Below are positions 1 to 7,880 of a stretch of 46,999 nucleotides of DNA, piece after piece; position 1 is the stretch's first letter, and each line of letters starts with the position of its first letter. The notes under the pieces are model-generated. The model was not told where the DNA came from, ran no database searches, and saw only the letters and a list, made by a program, of their open reading frames with translations. The stretch is from SIG454 sp045578465 (GTDB lineage Bacteria > Bacillota > Clostridia > Monoglobales > Monoglobaceae), in NCBI GenBank assembly GCA_045578465.1, contig JAZNKJ010000049.1, positions 1-46,999 on the forward strand. Direction: 5' to 3'. The translations under genes were made by a program, and so were the position numbers.

Positions 1-75
1 AACCATTACCTTACCTTTTCTTCTAATTATTTTACACTTTTCACAGATAGGTTTTACTGAAGGGCTTACTTTCAT
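1..75 (-). CDS. rpmJ: 50S ribosomal protein L36 (bL36), partial at window edge
   Basis: The first 25 codons are visible and begin MKVSPSVKPICEKCK, a clear match to bL36, a roughly 37-residue zinc-knuckle protein of the large subunit. The first two zinc ligands (C11, C14) are present; the remaining Cys/His pair lies beyond the window edge. An AGGAGG site sits 9 nt upstream of the ATG. It follows infA after a 117-nt gap that holds its own consensus promoter, so it may begin an alpha-operon transcript (usually rpsM, rpsK, rpsD, rpoA, rplQ) outside the window. Ser4 replaces the Arg I recall as usual. Identification is firm; only completeness is unknown. Confidence 0.93.
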   Translation of the reverse strand, partial: MKVSPSVKPICEKCKIIRRKGKVMV

Positions 76-108
76 TTTCCTTCACCTCCTATAGAAATTA
101 TTAGTTCC

Positions 109-164
109 TGCCCAGAGGGCATTGCTAACCTAACTATTATACCAACAAAGTATCATTTTGTCAA
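109..164 (-). promoter_or_regulatory. Consensus sigma-A promoter and short leader hairpin before rpmJ
   Basis: On the minus strand a perfect -35 TTGACA (164-159) and -10 TATAAT (141-136) are separated by 17 bp, predicting a start near 129. A small hairpin, TGCCC/GGGCA with a 3-nt loop (109-121), lies in the leader. This should let the alpha operon be transcribed independently of the upstream spc operon. Confidence 0.8.
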
Positions 165-192
165 TGCTTTTTCGCTATTTTCCTAAGTTTTT

Positions 193-417
193 TTACTTCG
201 CACGCCAGGTAATTCTACCTTTTGTCAAATCATAAGGTGAGATTTCAACCGTTACTGTATCTCCTGGCAAAATTCTTATATAATGCATTCTGAGTTTGCC
301 GGAAATGTGCGCTAAAATTTTGTGTCCGTTTTCAAGTTCAACCTGAAACATTGCATTAGGCAGTGCTTCTAAAACTTTACCTTCTACTTCCAAAACATCT
401 TCCTTTGCCACAAACAT
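193..417 (-). CDS. infA: Translation initiation factor IF-1
   Basis: Single OB-fold (S1-like) protein that binds the ribosomal A site on the 30S subunit during initiation. The sequence AKEDVLEVEGKV, then NGHKILAHISGK and the C-terminal LTKGRITWR are diagnostic, and the length (72-74 aa) is normal. Two starts compete: ATG giving MFVAKEDV, or a GTG two codons later (at 411) giving the family-typical (M)AKEDV. The purine-rich AAGGAAAGGGGG stretch could serve either; the GTG gives the more conventional N-terminus. It lies 12-18 nt behind the KOW gene in the usual Firmicutes map-KOW-infA-rpmJ order. Confidence 0.96.
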   Translation of the reverse strand: MFVAKEDVLEVEGKVLEALPNAMFQVELENGHKILAHISGKLRMHYIRILPGDTVTVEISPYDLTKGRITWRAK

Positions 418-429
418 ATCCCCCTTTCC

Positions 430-705
430 TTACTTGCTCTCAAAAATTTTGATTTCCTGCTTTACTCGGGCGTTTGTAATTTCTCCGCCACATTCAAGCA
501 AATTTTTAAACTCTTTTGTTCCTTCGCCCAAAAGCTTTATATGCTTTGGGTTTTTCTTTTTGATTTTTTCAACCTTTCGGAGCTTGCCATCACAAATTCC
601 CGCCAGATTGTTTTCAAAAGACATAATAATAAAATATCTGTCTTTATCTCTTCCTGACACAGACTTTACGATATCTCCGAGAGAAAACTTAACCGGGTTA
701 TTCAT
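430..705 (-). CDS. KOW-domain RNA-binding protein (L14e-like), between map and infA
   Basis: Small basic protein of about 91 aa whose N-terminal half (FSLGDIVKSVSGRDKDRYFIIM) is a KOW/SH3-like barrel motif as in ribosomal L14e/L24 and NusG. Clostridia commonly carry such a gene between map and infA; it is thought to bind RNA or ribosomes, but I know of no proven role. I chose the ATG of MNNPVKF because GGAGGG lies 4-5 nt before it and map then ends 13 nt upstream. An in-frame ATG at 726 would overlap map by 8 nt and lacks a good site. The C-terminal half is Lys/Glu-rich. Confidence 0.85.
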   Translation of the reverse strand: MNNPVKFSLGDIVKSVSGRDKDRYFIIMSFENNLAGICDGKLRKVEKIKKKNPKHIKLLGEGTKEFKNLLECGGEITNARVKQEIKIFESK

Positions 706-718
706 TTTGCCCTCCATA

Positions 719-1468
719 TCAGTCAACTAATGTAAGTAAAACGGGCTCACCGTCTGTTATCAAAATCGTATTTTCATAATGGGCGGATAATGCTCCGTCC
801 GCAGTTAAAACTGCCCAGCCATCGTCGGCAACAAAGTATTCTTTCGCGCCCTGATTAACCATAGGTTCAACGGCAATCGCCATTCCTGCTTTAAGCCTTG
901 GGCCTCTGTTTAAGCATACATAATTGGGAATGTCCGGTTCCTCATGGAGATGTCCGCCTATTCCGTGTCCGCAATAATCGCGAAGAACACTAAAACCGTT
1001 TTCTTCAACATAGCTTTGGATTGCAGAAGAAATATCTCTTATGCGGAAACCCTCTATCGCAAACTCTGCCCCTTTAAAAAAGCTTTCACGGGTTACATCA
1101 ATAAGGCGCTGAGCCTCACTGCTGATTTTCCCTACGCCAAAAGTTCTTGCCGCATCGCCGTGATATCCCTTATAACAGGCCCCTACATCAATGCTGACAA
1201 TATCCCCCTCTGAAAGAGGCTTATTGTTTGGGAAGCCATGAATAATAACATCGTTCACGCTGGCGCAGACACTTCCCGGAAAACCGTTATAGTTTTTAAA
1301 GGAAGGGATGCAGCCCTGACTTCTGATATATTTTTCAGCAATATCATTAAGCTCTTTCGTGGTAACCCCCACTTTAACCGCTTCCTCAACTCTTTTAAGG
1401 GCTTCGCCTGTTACTCTGCCAGCGATTTTCATAAGCTCTATTTCAGATTTTGATTTAATATTTATCAT
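719..1468 (-). CDS. map: Type I methionine aminopeptidase
   Basis: Removes the initiator Met from nascent proteins in the cytosol. The five metal ligands of the pita-bread fold are all visible: D94 (SIDVG), D105 (HGDAA), H168 (GHGIGG), E201 (VEPM) and E232 (HYENT), plus the conserved H77. At 249 aa it has the short bacterial type Ia form without an N-terminal zinc extension. It starts 4 nt after adk ends and is followed by the KOW gene and infA, so it is made in the same transcript as SecY and the ribosomal proteins, as in most Firmicutes. Confidence 0.97.
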   Translation of the reverse strand: MINIKSKSEIELMKIAGRVTGEALKRVEEAVKVGVTTKELNDIAEKYIRSQGCIPSFKNYNGFPGSVCASVNDVIIHGFPNNKPLSEGDIVSIDVGACYKGYHGDAARTFGVGKISSEAQRLIDVTRESFFKGAEFAIEGFRIRDISSAIQSYVEENGFSVLRDYCGHGIGGHLHEEPDIPNYVCLNRGPRLKAGMAIAVEPMVNQGAKEYFVADDGWAVLTADGALSAHYENTILITDGEPVLLTLVD

Positions 1469-1472
1469 ATCT

Positions 1473-2105
1473 CTACTCTCCGAGAACCTTTAAAACCTCA
1501 TCGGCTGTATCGGAAATATTCTCCTTACCATAAGCAGTTTTAAGCATACCTTTTTCCTCATAATACTTTTTAAGAGGTTCTGTCTGGTTATGGTATGTGT
1601 TAAGACGCTCTTTAACGGTTTCAGGCTTATCATCCGCTCTTGTAACCAAATTGCCACCGCAATTGTCGCAAACGCCTTCCACCTTTGGAATCCTGTGGAC
1701 CTTATGATAGGTGCTTCCGCAGTTTTTACATTCAAGTCTTCCGCCCAGTCTTTCAATAATAGTCTCATCGGCAACTTCGATAGTTAAAACCGCATCAATT
1801 TCGATGTCGGATTTTTGGAGAGCTTCCGCCTGAGCAATATTTCTTGGGAAACCGTCTAAGATAAATCCATTCTTGCAGTCGTCTTTACTGAGACGGTCTG
1901 AAACAACCTCTATCATAACCTCATCAGGAACGAATTTTCCATCGTTTATATATTTGCCGGCAATTTCACCAAGTCTTGTTCCATCGCTGATATTCTTTCT
2001 AAGAATTGCGCCGGTGGATATGGTTGGTATGTTAAAATGTTTGGATAATAGCTCCGCCTGTGTGCCTTTTCCTGCGCCAGGGGCTGCCAAAATAATAAGT
2101 TTCAT
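1473..2105 (-). CDS. adk: Adenylate kinase, zinc-LID type
   Basis: Converts ATP + AMP to 2 ADP in the cytosol. The P-loop reads AAPGAGKGT (7-15), and the AMP-binding DGFPR lies at 84-88. The LID carries four cysteines (C126, C129, C146, C149) typical of the structural-zinc Gram-positive form. Length (210 aa) is normal. One oddity: the first P-loop glycine, usually GxPGxGKGT, is Ala7 here; the essential later glycines and Lys13 are intact, so activity is expected. It lies 138 nt downstream of secY, with a hairpin in the gap. Confidence 0.97.
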   Translation of the reverse strand: MKLIILAAPGAGKGTQAELLSKHFNIPTISTGAILRKNISDGTRLGEIAGKYINDGKFVPDEVMIEVVSDRLSKDDCKNGFILDGFPRNIAQAEALQKSDIEIDAVLTIEVADETIIERLGGRLECKNCGSTYHKVHRIPKVEGVCDNCGGNLVTRADDKPETVKERLNTYHNQTEPLKKYYEEKGMLKTAYGKENISDTADEVLKVLGE

Positions 2106-2186
2106 AACAACGCCAATCCTTTCGAATTTACAATCTTTTCCCCGTAATTTTATTAAAAATTACAAAATCCTAATAAAACTCCACAA

Positions 2187-2223
2187 GGGGTTTGCCTCAA
2201 AATCAAATTATGAGGCAATCCCC
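2187..2223 (-). terminator. Hairpin between secY and adk (possible attenuator or processing site)
   Basis: Inverted repeat with 13-nt arms (2187-2199 and 2211-2223, one mismatch) and an 11-nt loop, followed on the minus strand by a T-rich but interrupted tract (TTGTGGAGTTTTATT). The lack of a clean U-run suggests partial termination or an RNA-processing/stability structure that sets adk-map-infA levels relative to secY. Confidence 0.5.
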
Positions 2224-2243
2224 TGTTTAAGAACTTTATTTTC

Positions 2244-3524
2244 TTATTCTAAAAATCCCTTGTAGTGACGCATAACCATCTGGGACTCAAGCTGCTTAAC
2301 TGTTTCAAGAGCAACACCAACTACGATAAGGATTGATGTTCCACCGATTGCAAGACCAGCCATTCCGACAACTGTGTTTAAGAATATCGGAAGAACTGCG
2401 ATAAGTCCTAAGAATATAGCACCAACCAAAGTGATTTTTGATAAAACGCGGCTTATGAAATCAGATGTTGGTCTGCCCGGACGGATGCCAGGAACGAAAC
2501 CGCCGTTCTGTTTCATATTGTTAGCAATTTCAATTGGGTTGAACTGAATTGCTGTATAGAAATATGTGAAGAACAAAATAAGAATGAAGTAGAATACCCC
2601 ATAAGTTACTGTTGTTGTGTTAAACACATTTCTAAGCATCCAACCCCAGAAGCCTTCAGAGTTTGCTGTAACACCGAAGAAGGAACAAATTGTTCCAGGG
2701 AATGCCATAATTGACATAGCAAAAATGATAGGCATAACACCAGATGATGTAACCTTAATCGGAATATGAGTGCTCTGACCGCCGTACATTTTTCTGCCGA
2801 CTACTCTCTTTGCATACTGAACAGGAATTCGTCTTTCAGCCTCGTTGAATGTTACAACAAAACCGATAACAACGATTGCAACAATGATGATTGCTAAAAC
2901 GCCAATCCATCCGTAGTTGCCTGCTGTTGCATAGTTCCAGAGAGACATAACGAGCTGTGGACCACGGGATACGATACCTGCAAAGATGATAAGGGAAATA
3001 CCGTTACCGATTCCTTTGTCAGTAATCTGTTCGCCGAGCCACATAAGGAATGCTGTTCCGGCTGTAAATGTTATAACAATTACAAAAGCGCTTAAAAAGC
3101 CTGGGTTAACAACTGCACTCCTTAACATGAAATAGAGACCGATTGCCTGGATAAGAGCCAAAACAACTGTGCCGTATCTCATGAGCTGAGCAATTTTCTT
3201 TCTTCCTTCTTCTCCTTCTTTCTGCAATCTTTCAAGAGCTGGGATTGCAACACAAAGAAGCTGCATAATGATTGATGAGTTAATGTATGGTGTAATACTC
3301 ATCGCGAAAATTGTTGCATTCTGGAACGCACCACCGGATACCATGTTGATGAATCCGAAAAGTGTGTTCTCTTTGTTTGCAAAAATTTCAGCCATTACAT
3401 CGCCTTGAAGAAGTGGAACAGGGATAACTGACCCTAAACGAAAAATTACAATCATAAGAAGTGTATATAAGATTCTTTTTCTAAGATCAGCAATCTTCCA
3501 TGCGTTCTTAATCGTTTCTAACAT
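2244..3524 (-). CDS. secY: Protein translocase subunit SecY
   Basis: Central pore of the SecYEG channel in the cytoplasmic membrane. The roughly 426-aa protein has ten predicted membrane helices, an N-terminus MLETIKNAWKIADLRKR, and the family segments TPYINSSIIMQLL, GISLIIFAGI and PVQYAKRVVGRKMYGG. I chose the ATG 12 codons inside the longest open frame because it fits homologues, has GAGGTGG upstream, and begins 1 nt after rplO stops; the longer frame would overlap rplO by 35 nt. The rplO-secY junction suggests translational coupling. Confidence 0.97.
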   Translation of the reverse strand: MLETIKNAWKIADLRKRILYTLLMIVIFRLGSVIPVPLLQGDVMAEIFANKENTLFGFINMVSGGAFQNATIFAMSITPYINSSIIMQLLCVAIPALERLQKEGEEGRKKIAQLMRYGTVVLALIQAIGLYFMLRSAVVNPGFLSAFVIVITFTAGTAFLMWLGEQITDKGIGNGISLIIFAGIVSRGPQLVMSLWNYATAGNYGWIGVLAIIIVAIVVIGFVVTFNEAERRIPVQYAKRVVGRKMYGGQSTHIPIKVTSSGVMPIIFAMSIMAFPGTICSFFGVTANSEGFWGWMLRNVFNTTTVTYGVFYFILILFFTYFYTAIQFNPIEIANNMKQNGGFVPGIRPGRPTSDFISRVLSKITLVGAIFLGLIAVLPIFLNTVVGMAGLAIGGTSILIVVGVALETVKQLESQMVMRHYKGFLE

Positions 3525-3525
3525 C

Positions 3526-3966
3526 TTATACCACCTCAACCTTTCCACCGGCAGCAACAATCTTTTCTTCAGCTGTCTTACTAAATCTCTTAGCCTTAAC
3601 AGTTAAAGACTTTGTGATTTCGCCTCTTCCTAAGATAACAACGCCGTCACAAATCTTAGAAATAATGCCGTTTTCCTTTAAAACTTCTGCTGTTACTTCA
3701 GTTCCGTTTTTAAGTTTATTTAATGCTTCAACATTAACAGAAACATATTCCTTTGCGAAAATGTTTGTGAAACCACGCTTTGGAAGTCTTCTGTAAATAG
3801 GCATCTGACCACCTTCAAAGCCTGGACGAACACCGCCACCGCTTCTAGCGTTCTGACCCTTATGTCCGCGTCCGCTTGTCTTACCGTTACCGCTTCCGTG
3901 GCCTCTACCTACTCTGAAATAATCCTTTTTTGAGCCTTCGCTCGGAGATAATTCATGAAGTTTCAT
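3526..3966 (-). CDS. rplO: 50S ribosomal protein L15 (uL15)
   Basis: Late-assembly protein of the large subunit. The N-terminal tail MKLHELSPSEGSKK followed by the Gly/Arg-rich segment GRGHGSGNGKTSGRGHKGQ and GGVRPGFEGGQMPIYRRLPK is diagnostic; the C-terminal half is the globular domain. Length (146 aa) is typical. It sits between rpmD and secY in the canonical spc order and ends one base before the secY start. Confidence 0.98.
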   Translation of the reverse strand: MKLHELSPSEGSKKDYFRVGRGHGSGNGKTSGRGHKGQNARSGGGVRPGFEGGQMPIYRRLPKRGFTNIFAKEYVSVNVEALNKLKNGTEVTAEVLKENGIISKICDGVVILGRGEITKSLTVKAKRFSKTAEEKIVAAGGKVEVV

Positions 3967-4017
3967 ATTGAGTACACCTCCTCTTACAGTTTTGATTTAT
4001 TCTCTTTTGGCGCTATA

Positions 4018-4200
4018 TTACGCCTCTTCTACCTTTACAAGGTGAGAAACCTTAAAGATCATACCTCTGATTTGAGCGTTGTCAGGTTTCTCTACGCACT
4101 GATGAAGCTTTCTTAAACCGAGCGCTTCAACTGTTGCAATCTGGTCTTTCTTACATCCGATTGTGCTCTTTGTAAGTGTAACCTTTAATGTTTTAGCCAT
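4018..4200 (-). CDS. rpmD: 50S ribosomal protein L30 (uL30)
   Basis: Sixty-residue ferredoxin-like-fold protein of the large subunit. KVTLTKSTIGCKKDQIATVEALGLRKLHQCVE matches bacterial uL30, whose usual form is KSxIGxxxxQxxTlxaLGLrk. It lies between rpsE (34-nt gap) and rplO (51-nt gap), the expected place; a GGAGG site precedes the ATG. Confidence 0.97.
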   Translation of the reverse strand: MAKTLKVTLTKSTIGCKKDQIATVEALGLRKLHQCVEKPDNAQIRGMIFKVSHLVKVEEA

Positions 4201-4234
4201 AGGTTATGAACCTCCTATCTCATTTATATAAGGC

Positions 4235-4765
4235 TTAACCTAAAATTTCTTCAGGCTTTCTGCCTCTGAGCTCAGCAACTTCTTCAATGCTCTTGAGTGC
4301 TGCCAAAGCTTCAACTGTTGCAGAAACAACATTTTTAGGGTTGTTGCTTCTTAAACATTTTGTTCTGATATCTCTGATACCTGCAAGCTCAAGCACCGCA
4401 CGAACCGGGCCGCCTGCGATAACGCCTGTACCTTCAGAAGCAGGCTTTAAAAGAACTCTTCCTGCACCGTATTCACCGATTACTTCGTGAGGAATTGTTG
4501 TTCCAACCATAGGAACAGTAATCATGTTCTTCTTTGCGTCATCAATACCCTTTCTAATAGCATCAGAAATTTCAGCAGCCTTACCCATACCGTATCCAAC
4601 ATGGCCATTCTCGTCACCAACAACAACTAATGCGCTGAAACGGAATGTTCTACCACCCTTTACAACCTTGGCAACACGGTTAAGAGTTACTACTGTTTCT
4701 TTTATATCAAGAACGCTTGCGTCTACACGCTCCTGTTTTCTTGTTCTTTCTACTCTTTCTGCCAT
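4235..4765 (-). CDS. rpsE: 30S ribosomal protein S5 (uS5)
   Basis: Protein of the small-subunit body that helps keep decoding accurate and lines the mRNA entry site. The N-terminal double-stranded-RNA-binding domain includes VVKGGRTFRFSALVVVGDENGHVGYG in family form, and the C-terminal domain carries GIRDIRTKCLRSNNPKN. At 176 aa it is slightly longer than E. coli S5 (167 aa), mainly at the N-terminus. Spacing to rplR is 22 nt, consistent with a single spc transcript. Confidence 0.98.
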   Translation of the reverse strand: MAERVERTRKQERVDASVLDIKETVVTLNRVAKVVKGGRTFRFSALVVVGDENGHVGYGMGKAAEISDAIRKGIDDAKKNMITVPMVGTTIPHEVIGEYGAGRVLLKPASEGTGVIAGGPVRAVLELAGIRDIRTKCLRSNNPKNVVSATVEALAALKSIEEVAELRGRKPEEILG

Positions 4766-4787
4766 TTATCTTTTCACCTCTTTTAAC

Positions 4788-5150
4788 TTAGAATTCAAGG
4801 CCACCTTCACGAGCACCTGCTGCAAGCTCTGCAACACGGCCGTGATATAAATATCCGCCTCTGTCAAATACAACTTCCTTAATATTCTTCTCTGCTGCTT
4901 TCTTTGCGATAAGCTCACCTACTGCCTTAGCTGCGCTGCAGTTTCCGCCGTAGTTTGCTTTAAGCTCAGCATCGAGAGTTGAAGCTGATACTAAAGTCTT
5001 ACCTGTTGTATCATCTATAATCTGAGCATAGATGTTTTTAAGACTTCTATATACGCAGAGTCTTGGACAAGCCTCTGTTCCGGATATCTTTTTACGAACT
5101 CTTGCGTGACGAGCCTTTCTTGCTGCCTCGCTGTTCTTTCTTTTAATCAT
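4788..5150 (-). CDS. rplR: 50S ribosomal protein L18 (uL18)
   Basis: 5S-rRNA-binding protein that, with L5 and L25/Ctc, forms the central protuberance. The basic N-terminus (KRKNSEAARKARHARVRKK), PRLCVYRSLKNIYAQIIDD, and the end FDRGGYLYHGRVAELAAGAREGGLEF are family signatures. Length (120 aa) is standard. It sits between rplF (60-nt gap) and rpsE in the usual order. Confidence 0.98.
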   Translation of the reverse strand: MIKRKNSEAARKARHARVRKKISGTEACPRLCVYRSLKNIYAQIIDDTTGKTLVSASTLDAELKANYGGNCSAAKAVGELIAKKAAEKNIKEVVFDRGGYLYHGRVAELAAGAREGGLEF

Positions 5151-5210
5151 TAAAATCGCACCTCCTTGCGGTTTAGGTATAGAAGTATAAAATCAATCCT
5201 AAAAATAAGA

Positions 5211-5759
5211 TTATTTCTTCTTAGAACCTGTTTTACCTTCTTTTCTTCTGATAGTTTCATCAATATACTTGATACCTTTACCCTTATAAGGTTCCGGTGG
5301 TCTCTTTTCTCTTACATTAGCAGCGAACTGACCTACCTTCTGCTTATCAGGACCTGAGATTATAATCTGGTTAGGCTGAGGAACATCAATTTTTATGCCA
5401 TCGATTTCTTCCATTTCAACCTGATGAGAATAACCAAGGTTCATCACAAGCTTATTGCCCTGCTTTGCAGCTCTGTAACCAACACCGTTGATTTCAAGCT
5501 CTTTCTTAAAGCCCTGGCTCGCGCCTGTAATCATATTTGCGATAAGTGTACGGGTTAATCCGTGTAAAGCCTTGTGTTCTTTCTTTTCACTTGGTCTTTC
5601 AACTGTGATTACATTTCCGTCTACCTTAATAATCATATCGCTGCTTAATTCCTGTGTTAAAGTGCCCATAGCACCTTTTACAGTAACTTCGTTGTTTGCG
5701 CCTACTTTAACCTCAACCCCTGCTGGGATTTCGATAGGCATCTTACCTATACGAGACAT
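5211..5759 (-). CDS. rplF: 50S ribosomal protein L6 (uL6)
   Basis: Protein near the factor-binding site of the large subunit, made of two related domains. MSRIGKMPIEIPAGVEV opens the first, and the second ends with the family hallmark RPPEPYKGKGIKY, where mutations elsewhere affect aminoglycoside response. Length (182 aa) is normal. It starts 17 nt after rpsH stops, with an AGGAGG-type site. Confidence 0.98.
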   Translation of the reverse strand: MSRIGKMPIEIPAGVEVKVGANNEVTVKGAMGTLTQELSSDMIIKVDGNVITVERPSEKKEHKALHGLTRTLIANMITGASQGFKKELEINGVGYRAAKQGNKLVMNLGYSHQVEMEEIDGIKIDVPQPNQIIISGPDKQKVGQFAANVREKRPPEPYKGKGIKYIDETIRRKEGKTGSKKK

Positions 5760-5776
5760 TTAATATTCCTCCTTTC

Positions 5777-6175
5777 TTACCAAATAAATGCTAAAACTTC
5801 ACCGCCAACATTGTTACGGCGAGCTTCCTTATCTGTCATAATACCCTTTGATGTAGAGATAATGGCAATACCGAGGCCCTTTAATACTCTTGGAAGTTCT
5901 TCGCAAGAAGCATAAATTCTAAGACCCGGCTTACTTACTCTTTTAAGGCCTGTAATAACCTTCTGCTTGTTTTCAGCATATTTAAGAGTTATTCTGATAA
6001 CGCCCTGTGTTGCGTCTTCAATATACTCAACATTCTTAACATATCCTTCATCAAGCAAAATCTTAGCGATTGCCTTTTTCATATTTGACGCAGGAATATC
6101 TACGCTTACATGTCTCTGATTATTTGCATTTCTGATTCTTGTAAGCATATCTGCGATTGGATCTGTAATGTGCAT
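5777..6175 (-). CDS. rpsH: 30S ribosomal protein S8 (uS8)
   Basis: Primary 16S-rRNA-binding protein (helix 21) that nucleates the central domain. MHITDPIADMLTRIRNA and the C-terminal ISTSKGIMTDKEARRNNVGGEVLAFIW are characteristic; length (132 aa) is normal. In E. coli S8 represses the spc operon by binding its mRNA. Here the 120-nt gap just upstream has hairpins, but I cannot show that they mimic the S8 site. Confidence 0.98.
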   Translation of the reverse strand: MHITDPIADMLTRIRNANNQRHVSVDIPASNMKKAIAKILLDEGYVKNVEYIEDATQGVIRITLKYAENKQKVITGLKRVSKPGLRIYASCEELPRVLKGLGIAIISTSKGIMTDKEARRNNVGGEVLAFIW

Positions 6176-6295
6176 ATTTTTTCCTCCTTTTTATAGGATT
6201 TTAAGAGTCAGTTTGGCTTTCCGCACTGATTATCTTAACCACTTAACCCTTTTTTGAGTTTCTTAATATTCTTTTGCGGCTACGCCGCCTCTTCC
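6176..6295 (-). other. Unusually long rpsN-rpsH gap with hairpins
   Basis: This 120-nt spacer stands out in an operon whose junctions are mostly under 60 nt. It holds a GC-rich hairpin GCGGC/GCCGC with a 3-nt loop (6276-6288) just after rpsN and a weaker CAGT/ACTG structure nearer rpsH. No U-run follows, so a terminator is unlikely; an RNA-stability or autoregulatory role is possible. Confidence 0.4.
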
Positions 6296-6481
6296 TTACC
6301 AGGAAGCTTTCTTAACACCCGGAATTTGACCCTTGTATGCCAATTCACGGAAGCAGATTCTGCAAATACCAAACTTACGAAGGTAAGCGTGAGGTCTTCC
6401 GCAGATTTTGCATCTGTTGTATTCTCTTGTAGAATACTTTTGTTTTCTCTGCTGTTTTACAACCATTGACTTTTTAGCCAT
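6296..6481 (-). CDS. rpsN: 30S ribosomal protein S14, zinc-binding short form (uS14, type Z)
   Basis: The 61-aa zinc-ribbon form of S14 found in most Firmicutes, located in the head of the small subunit. Zinc ligands are C24, C27 (CKICGRPH) and C40, C43 (CRICF), and the end GQIPGVKKASW is the family C-terminus. The non-zinc paralogue induced by zinc starvation is not in this window. It lies between rplE (43-nt gap) and rpsH. Confidence 0.98.
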   Translation of the reverse strand: MAKKSMVVKQQRKQKYSTREYNRCKICGRPHAYLRKFGICRICFRELAYKGQIPGVKKASW

Positions 6482-6524
6482 GCTTTATATTTCCTCCATT
6501 CTTACAGAGTCTTGGCAAAATTCA

Positions 6525-7061
6525 TTATCTTGTAAACGGTGCGCCCATAAGTGTAAGAAGCTCTCTTGCTTCTTCGTCTGTCTGAGCTGTTGTTACGAAA
6601 ATAATATCCATGCCTCTAAGCTTATCAATCTTATCATAATCTATTTCAGGGAATATAAGCTGTTCCTTAATACCCATGGAATAGTTTCCTCTACCGTCAA
6701 ATGAATTCGGGTTAATACCTCTGAAGTCACGAACACGAGGAAGAGCTGCGTTGAAAAGTCTGTCAACGAACTCATACATCTTTGAGCCTCTGAGTGTAAC
6801 CTTACAGCCGATGCTCATTCCTTCTCTTAATTTGAAGGAAGCAACTGACTTTCTAGCCTTTGTTACAACAGCCTTCTGACCTGTGATAAGTTCAAGGTCA
6901 TTAATTGCACTGTCAATAGCCTTTGAATTTTCTTTTGCTTCGCCAACGCCGATGTTAACAACAACCTTGTCAAGCTTTGGAATCTGCATAACACTCTTGT
7001 AGTTATATTTTTTCATCATAGCGTCTTTGATTTCTTTTGTATAGCGTTCTTCAAGTCTCAT
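6525..7061 (-). CDS. rplE: 50S ribosomal protein L5 (uL5)
   Basis: Binds 5S rRNA and contacts P-site tRNA in the central protuberance. MRLEERYTKEI, QIPKLDKVVVNIGVGEA, the TGQKAVVTKARKSVASFKLR stretch and the end DEEARELLTLMGAPF are strongly conserved. Length (178 aa) is typical. It follows rplX by 22 nt with a GGAGG site before the ATG. Confidence 0.98.
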   Translation of the reverse strand: MRLEERYTKEIKDAMMKKYNYKSVMQIPKLDKVVVNIGVGEAKENSKAIDSAINDLELITGQKAVVTKARKSVASFKLREGMSIGCKVTLRGSKMYEFVDRLFNAALPRVRDFRGINPNSFDGRGNYSMGIKEQLIFPEIDYDKIDKLRGMDIIFVTTAQTDEEARELLTLMGAPFTR

Positions 7062-7083
7062 TTAACACTACCTCCTTCCGTAA

Positions 7084-7407
7084 TTATTCACCTATTGTTT
7101 CTCCGCACTTCTTGCAGTAACGAACATGAGAGCCGTCTTCTAATACCTTACGGCCAACTCTTGTTGCGGCCTTACATTTAGAGCAAACATTCATAACCTT
7201 ACTTGCATAAATTGGTGTTTCCTGACTGATTATACCGCCTGCTTCACCCATTCTGCGTGGTTTCTTGTGCTTTGTTGCCATTGAAACGCCTTCAACGATA
7301 ACCTTGCGTGTTTTTGGGTCAACTGACAATACTTTGCCCTGCTTACCCTTATCTTTACCAGAAAGAACAACTACTGTGTCGCCTTTCTTAACATGCATTT
7401 TAATCAT
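7084..7407 (-). CDS. rplX: 50S ribosomal protein L24 (uL24) with C-terminal zinc ribbon
   Basis: Assembly-initiator protein of the large subunit with an N-terminal KOW motif (GDTVVVLSGKDKGKQGKVL). The C-terminus carries two CxxC pairs (C75/C78 and C98/C101), forming a small zinc ribbon as in many Firmicutes and absent from E. coli L24. Length (107 aa) fits this form. MIKMHVKKGD has a second Met at position 4, but the first has the ribosome binding site. Confidence 0.97.
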   Translation of the reverse strand: MIKMHVKKGDTVVVLSGKDKGKQGKVLSVDPKTRKVIVEGVSMATKHKKPRRMGEAGGIISQETPIYASKVMNVCSKCKAATRVGRKVLEDGSHVRYCKKCGETIGE

Positions 7408-7453
7408 ATTCTTATCCTCCTTTCACGGTCGGAATTACTAAAATTATTTAGTA

Positions 7454-7822
7454 TTATAATACTTCCGGTGCAAGAGATAAAATCTTCATATAATCCTTAT
7501 CACGAAGTTCTCTTGCAACAGGCCCGAATATACGAGTTCCTCTTGGTGTTTTGTCATCCTTGATGATAACTGCAGCGTTTTCATCAAATCTTATTTTAGA
7601 ACCGTCAGCTCTCTTAACGCCCTGAACAGATCTAACAATAACAGCCTTAACAACATCACCTTTTTTAACAGCACCGCCGGGTGTTGCTTTTTTAACAGAT
7701 GCTACGATTACATCACCGATGTTACCATATCTTCTGAAAGAACCACCCAAAACTCTGATACACATAAGTTCTTTTGCACCGCTGTTGTCAGCAACTTTTA
7801 ATAATGTCTGCTGTTGTACCAT
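7454..7822 (-). CDS. rplN: 50S ribosomal protein L14 (uL14)
   Basis: Subunit-interface protein forming bridge B8; also the docking site of the silencing factor RsfS. MVQQQTLLKVADNSGAKE, the RRYGNIGDVIVASVK core and GTRIFGPVARELRDKDYMKI are invariant family features. Length (122 aa) is exact. It lies 58 nt after rpsQ and 46 nt before rplX. Confidence 0.98.
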   Translation of the reverse strand: MVQQQTLLKVADNSGAKELMCIRVLGGSFRRYGNIGDVIVASVKKATPGGAVKKGDVVKAVIVRSVQGVKRADGSKIRFDENAAVIIKDDKTPRGTRIFGPVARELRDKDYMKILSLAPEVL

Positions 7823-7880
7823 AATGGATTTCCTCCTAACTTAAAAACATTCTAATTTGAATTTTCACCGAAAAGGTTAA

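Noticed and set aside
434..730. Plus-strand 98-codon frame opposite the KOW gene
   Set aside because: Antisense shadow of a conserved gene in a conserved operon.
3525..3560. Upstream extension of secY to the longest frame
   Set aside because: It would overlap rplO by 35 nt, has no homology and no ribosome binding site; the ATG at 3524 fits the family.
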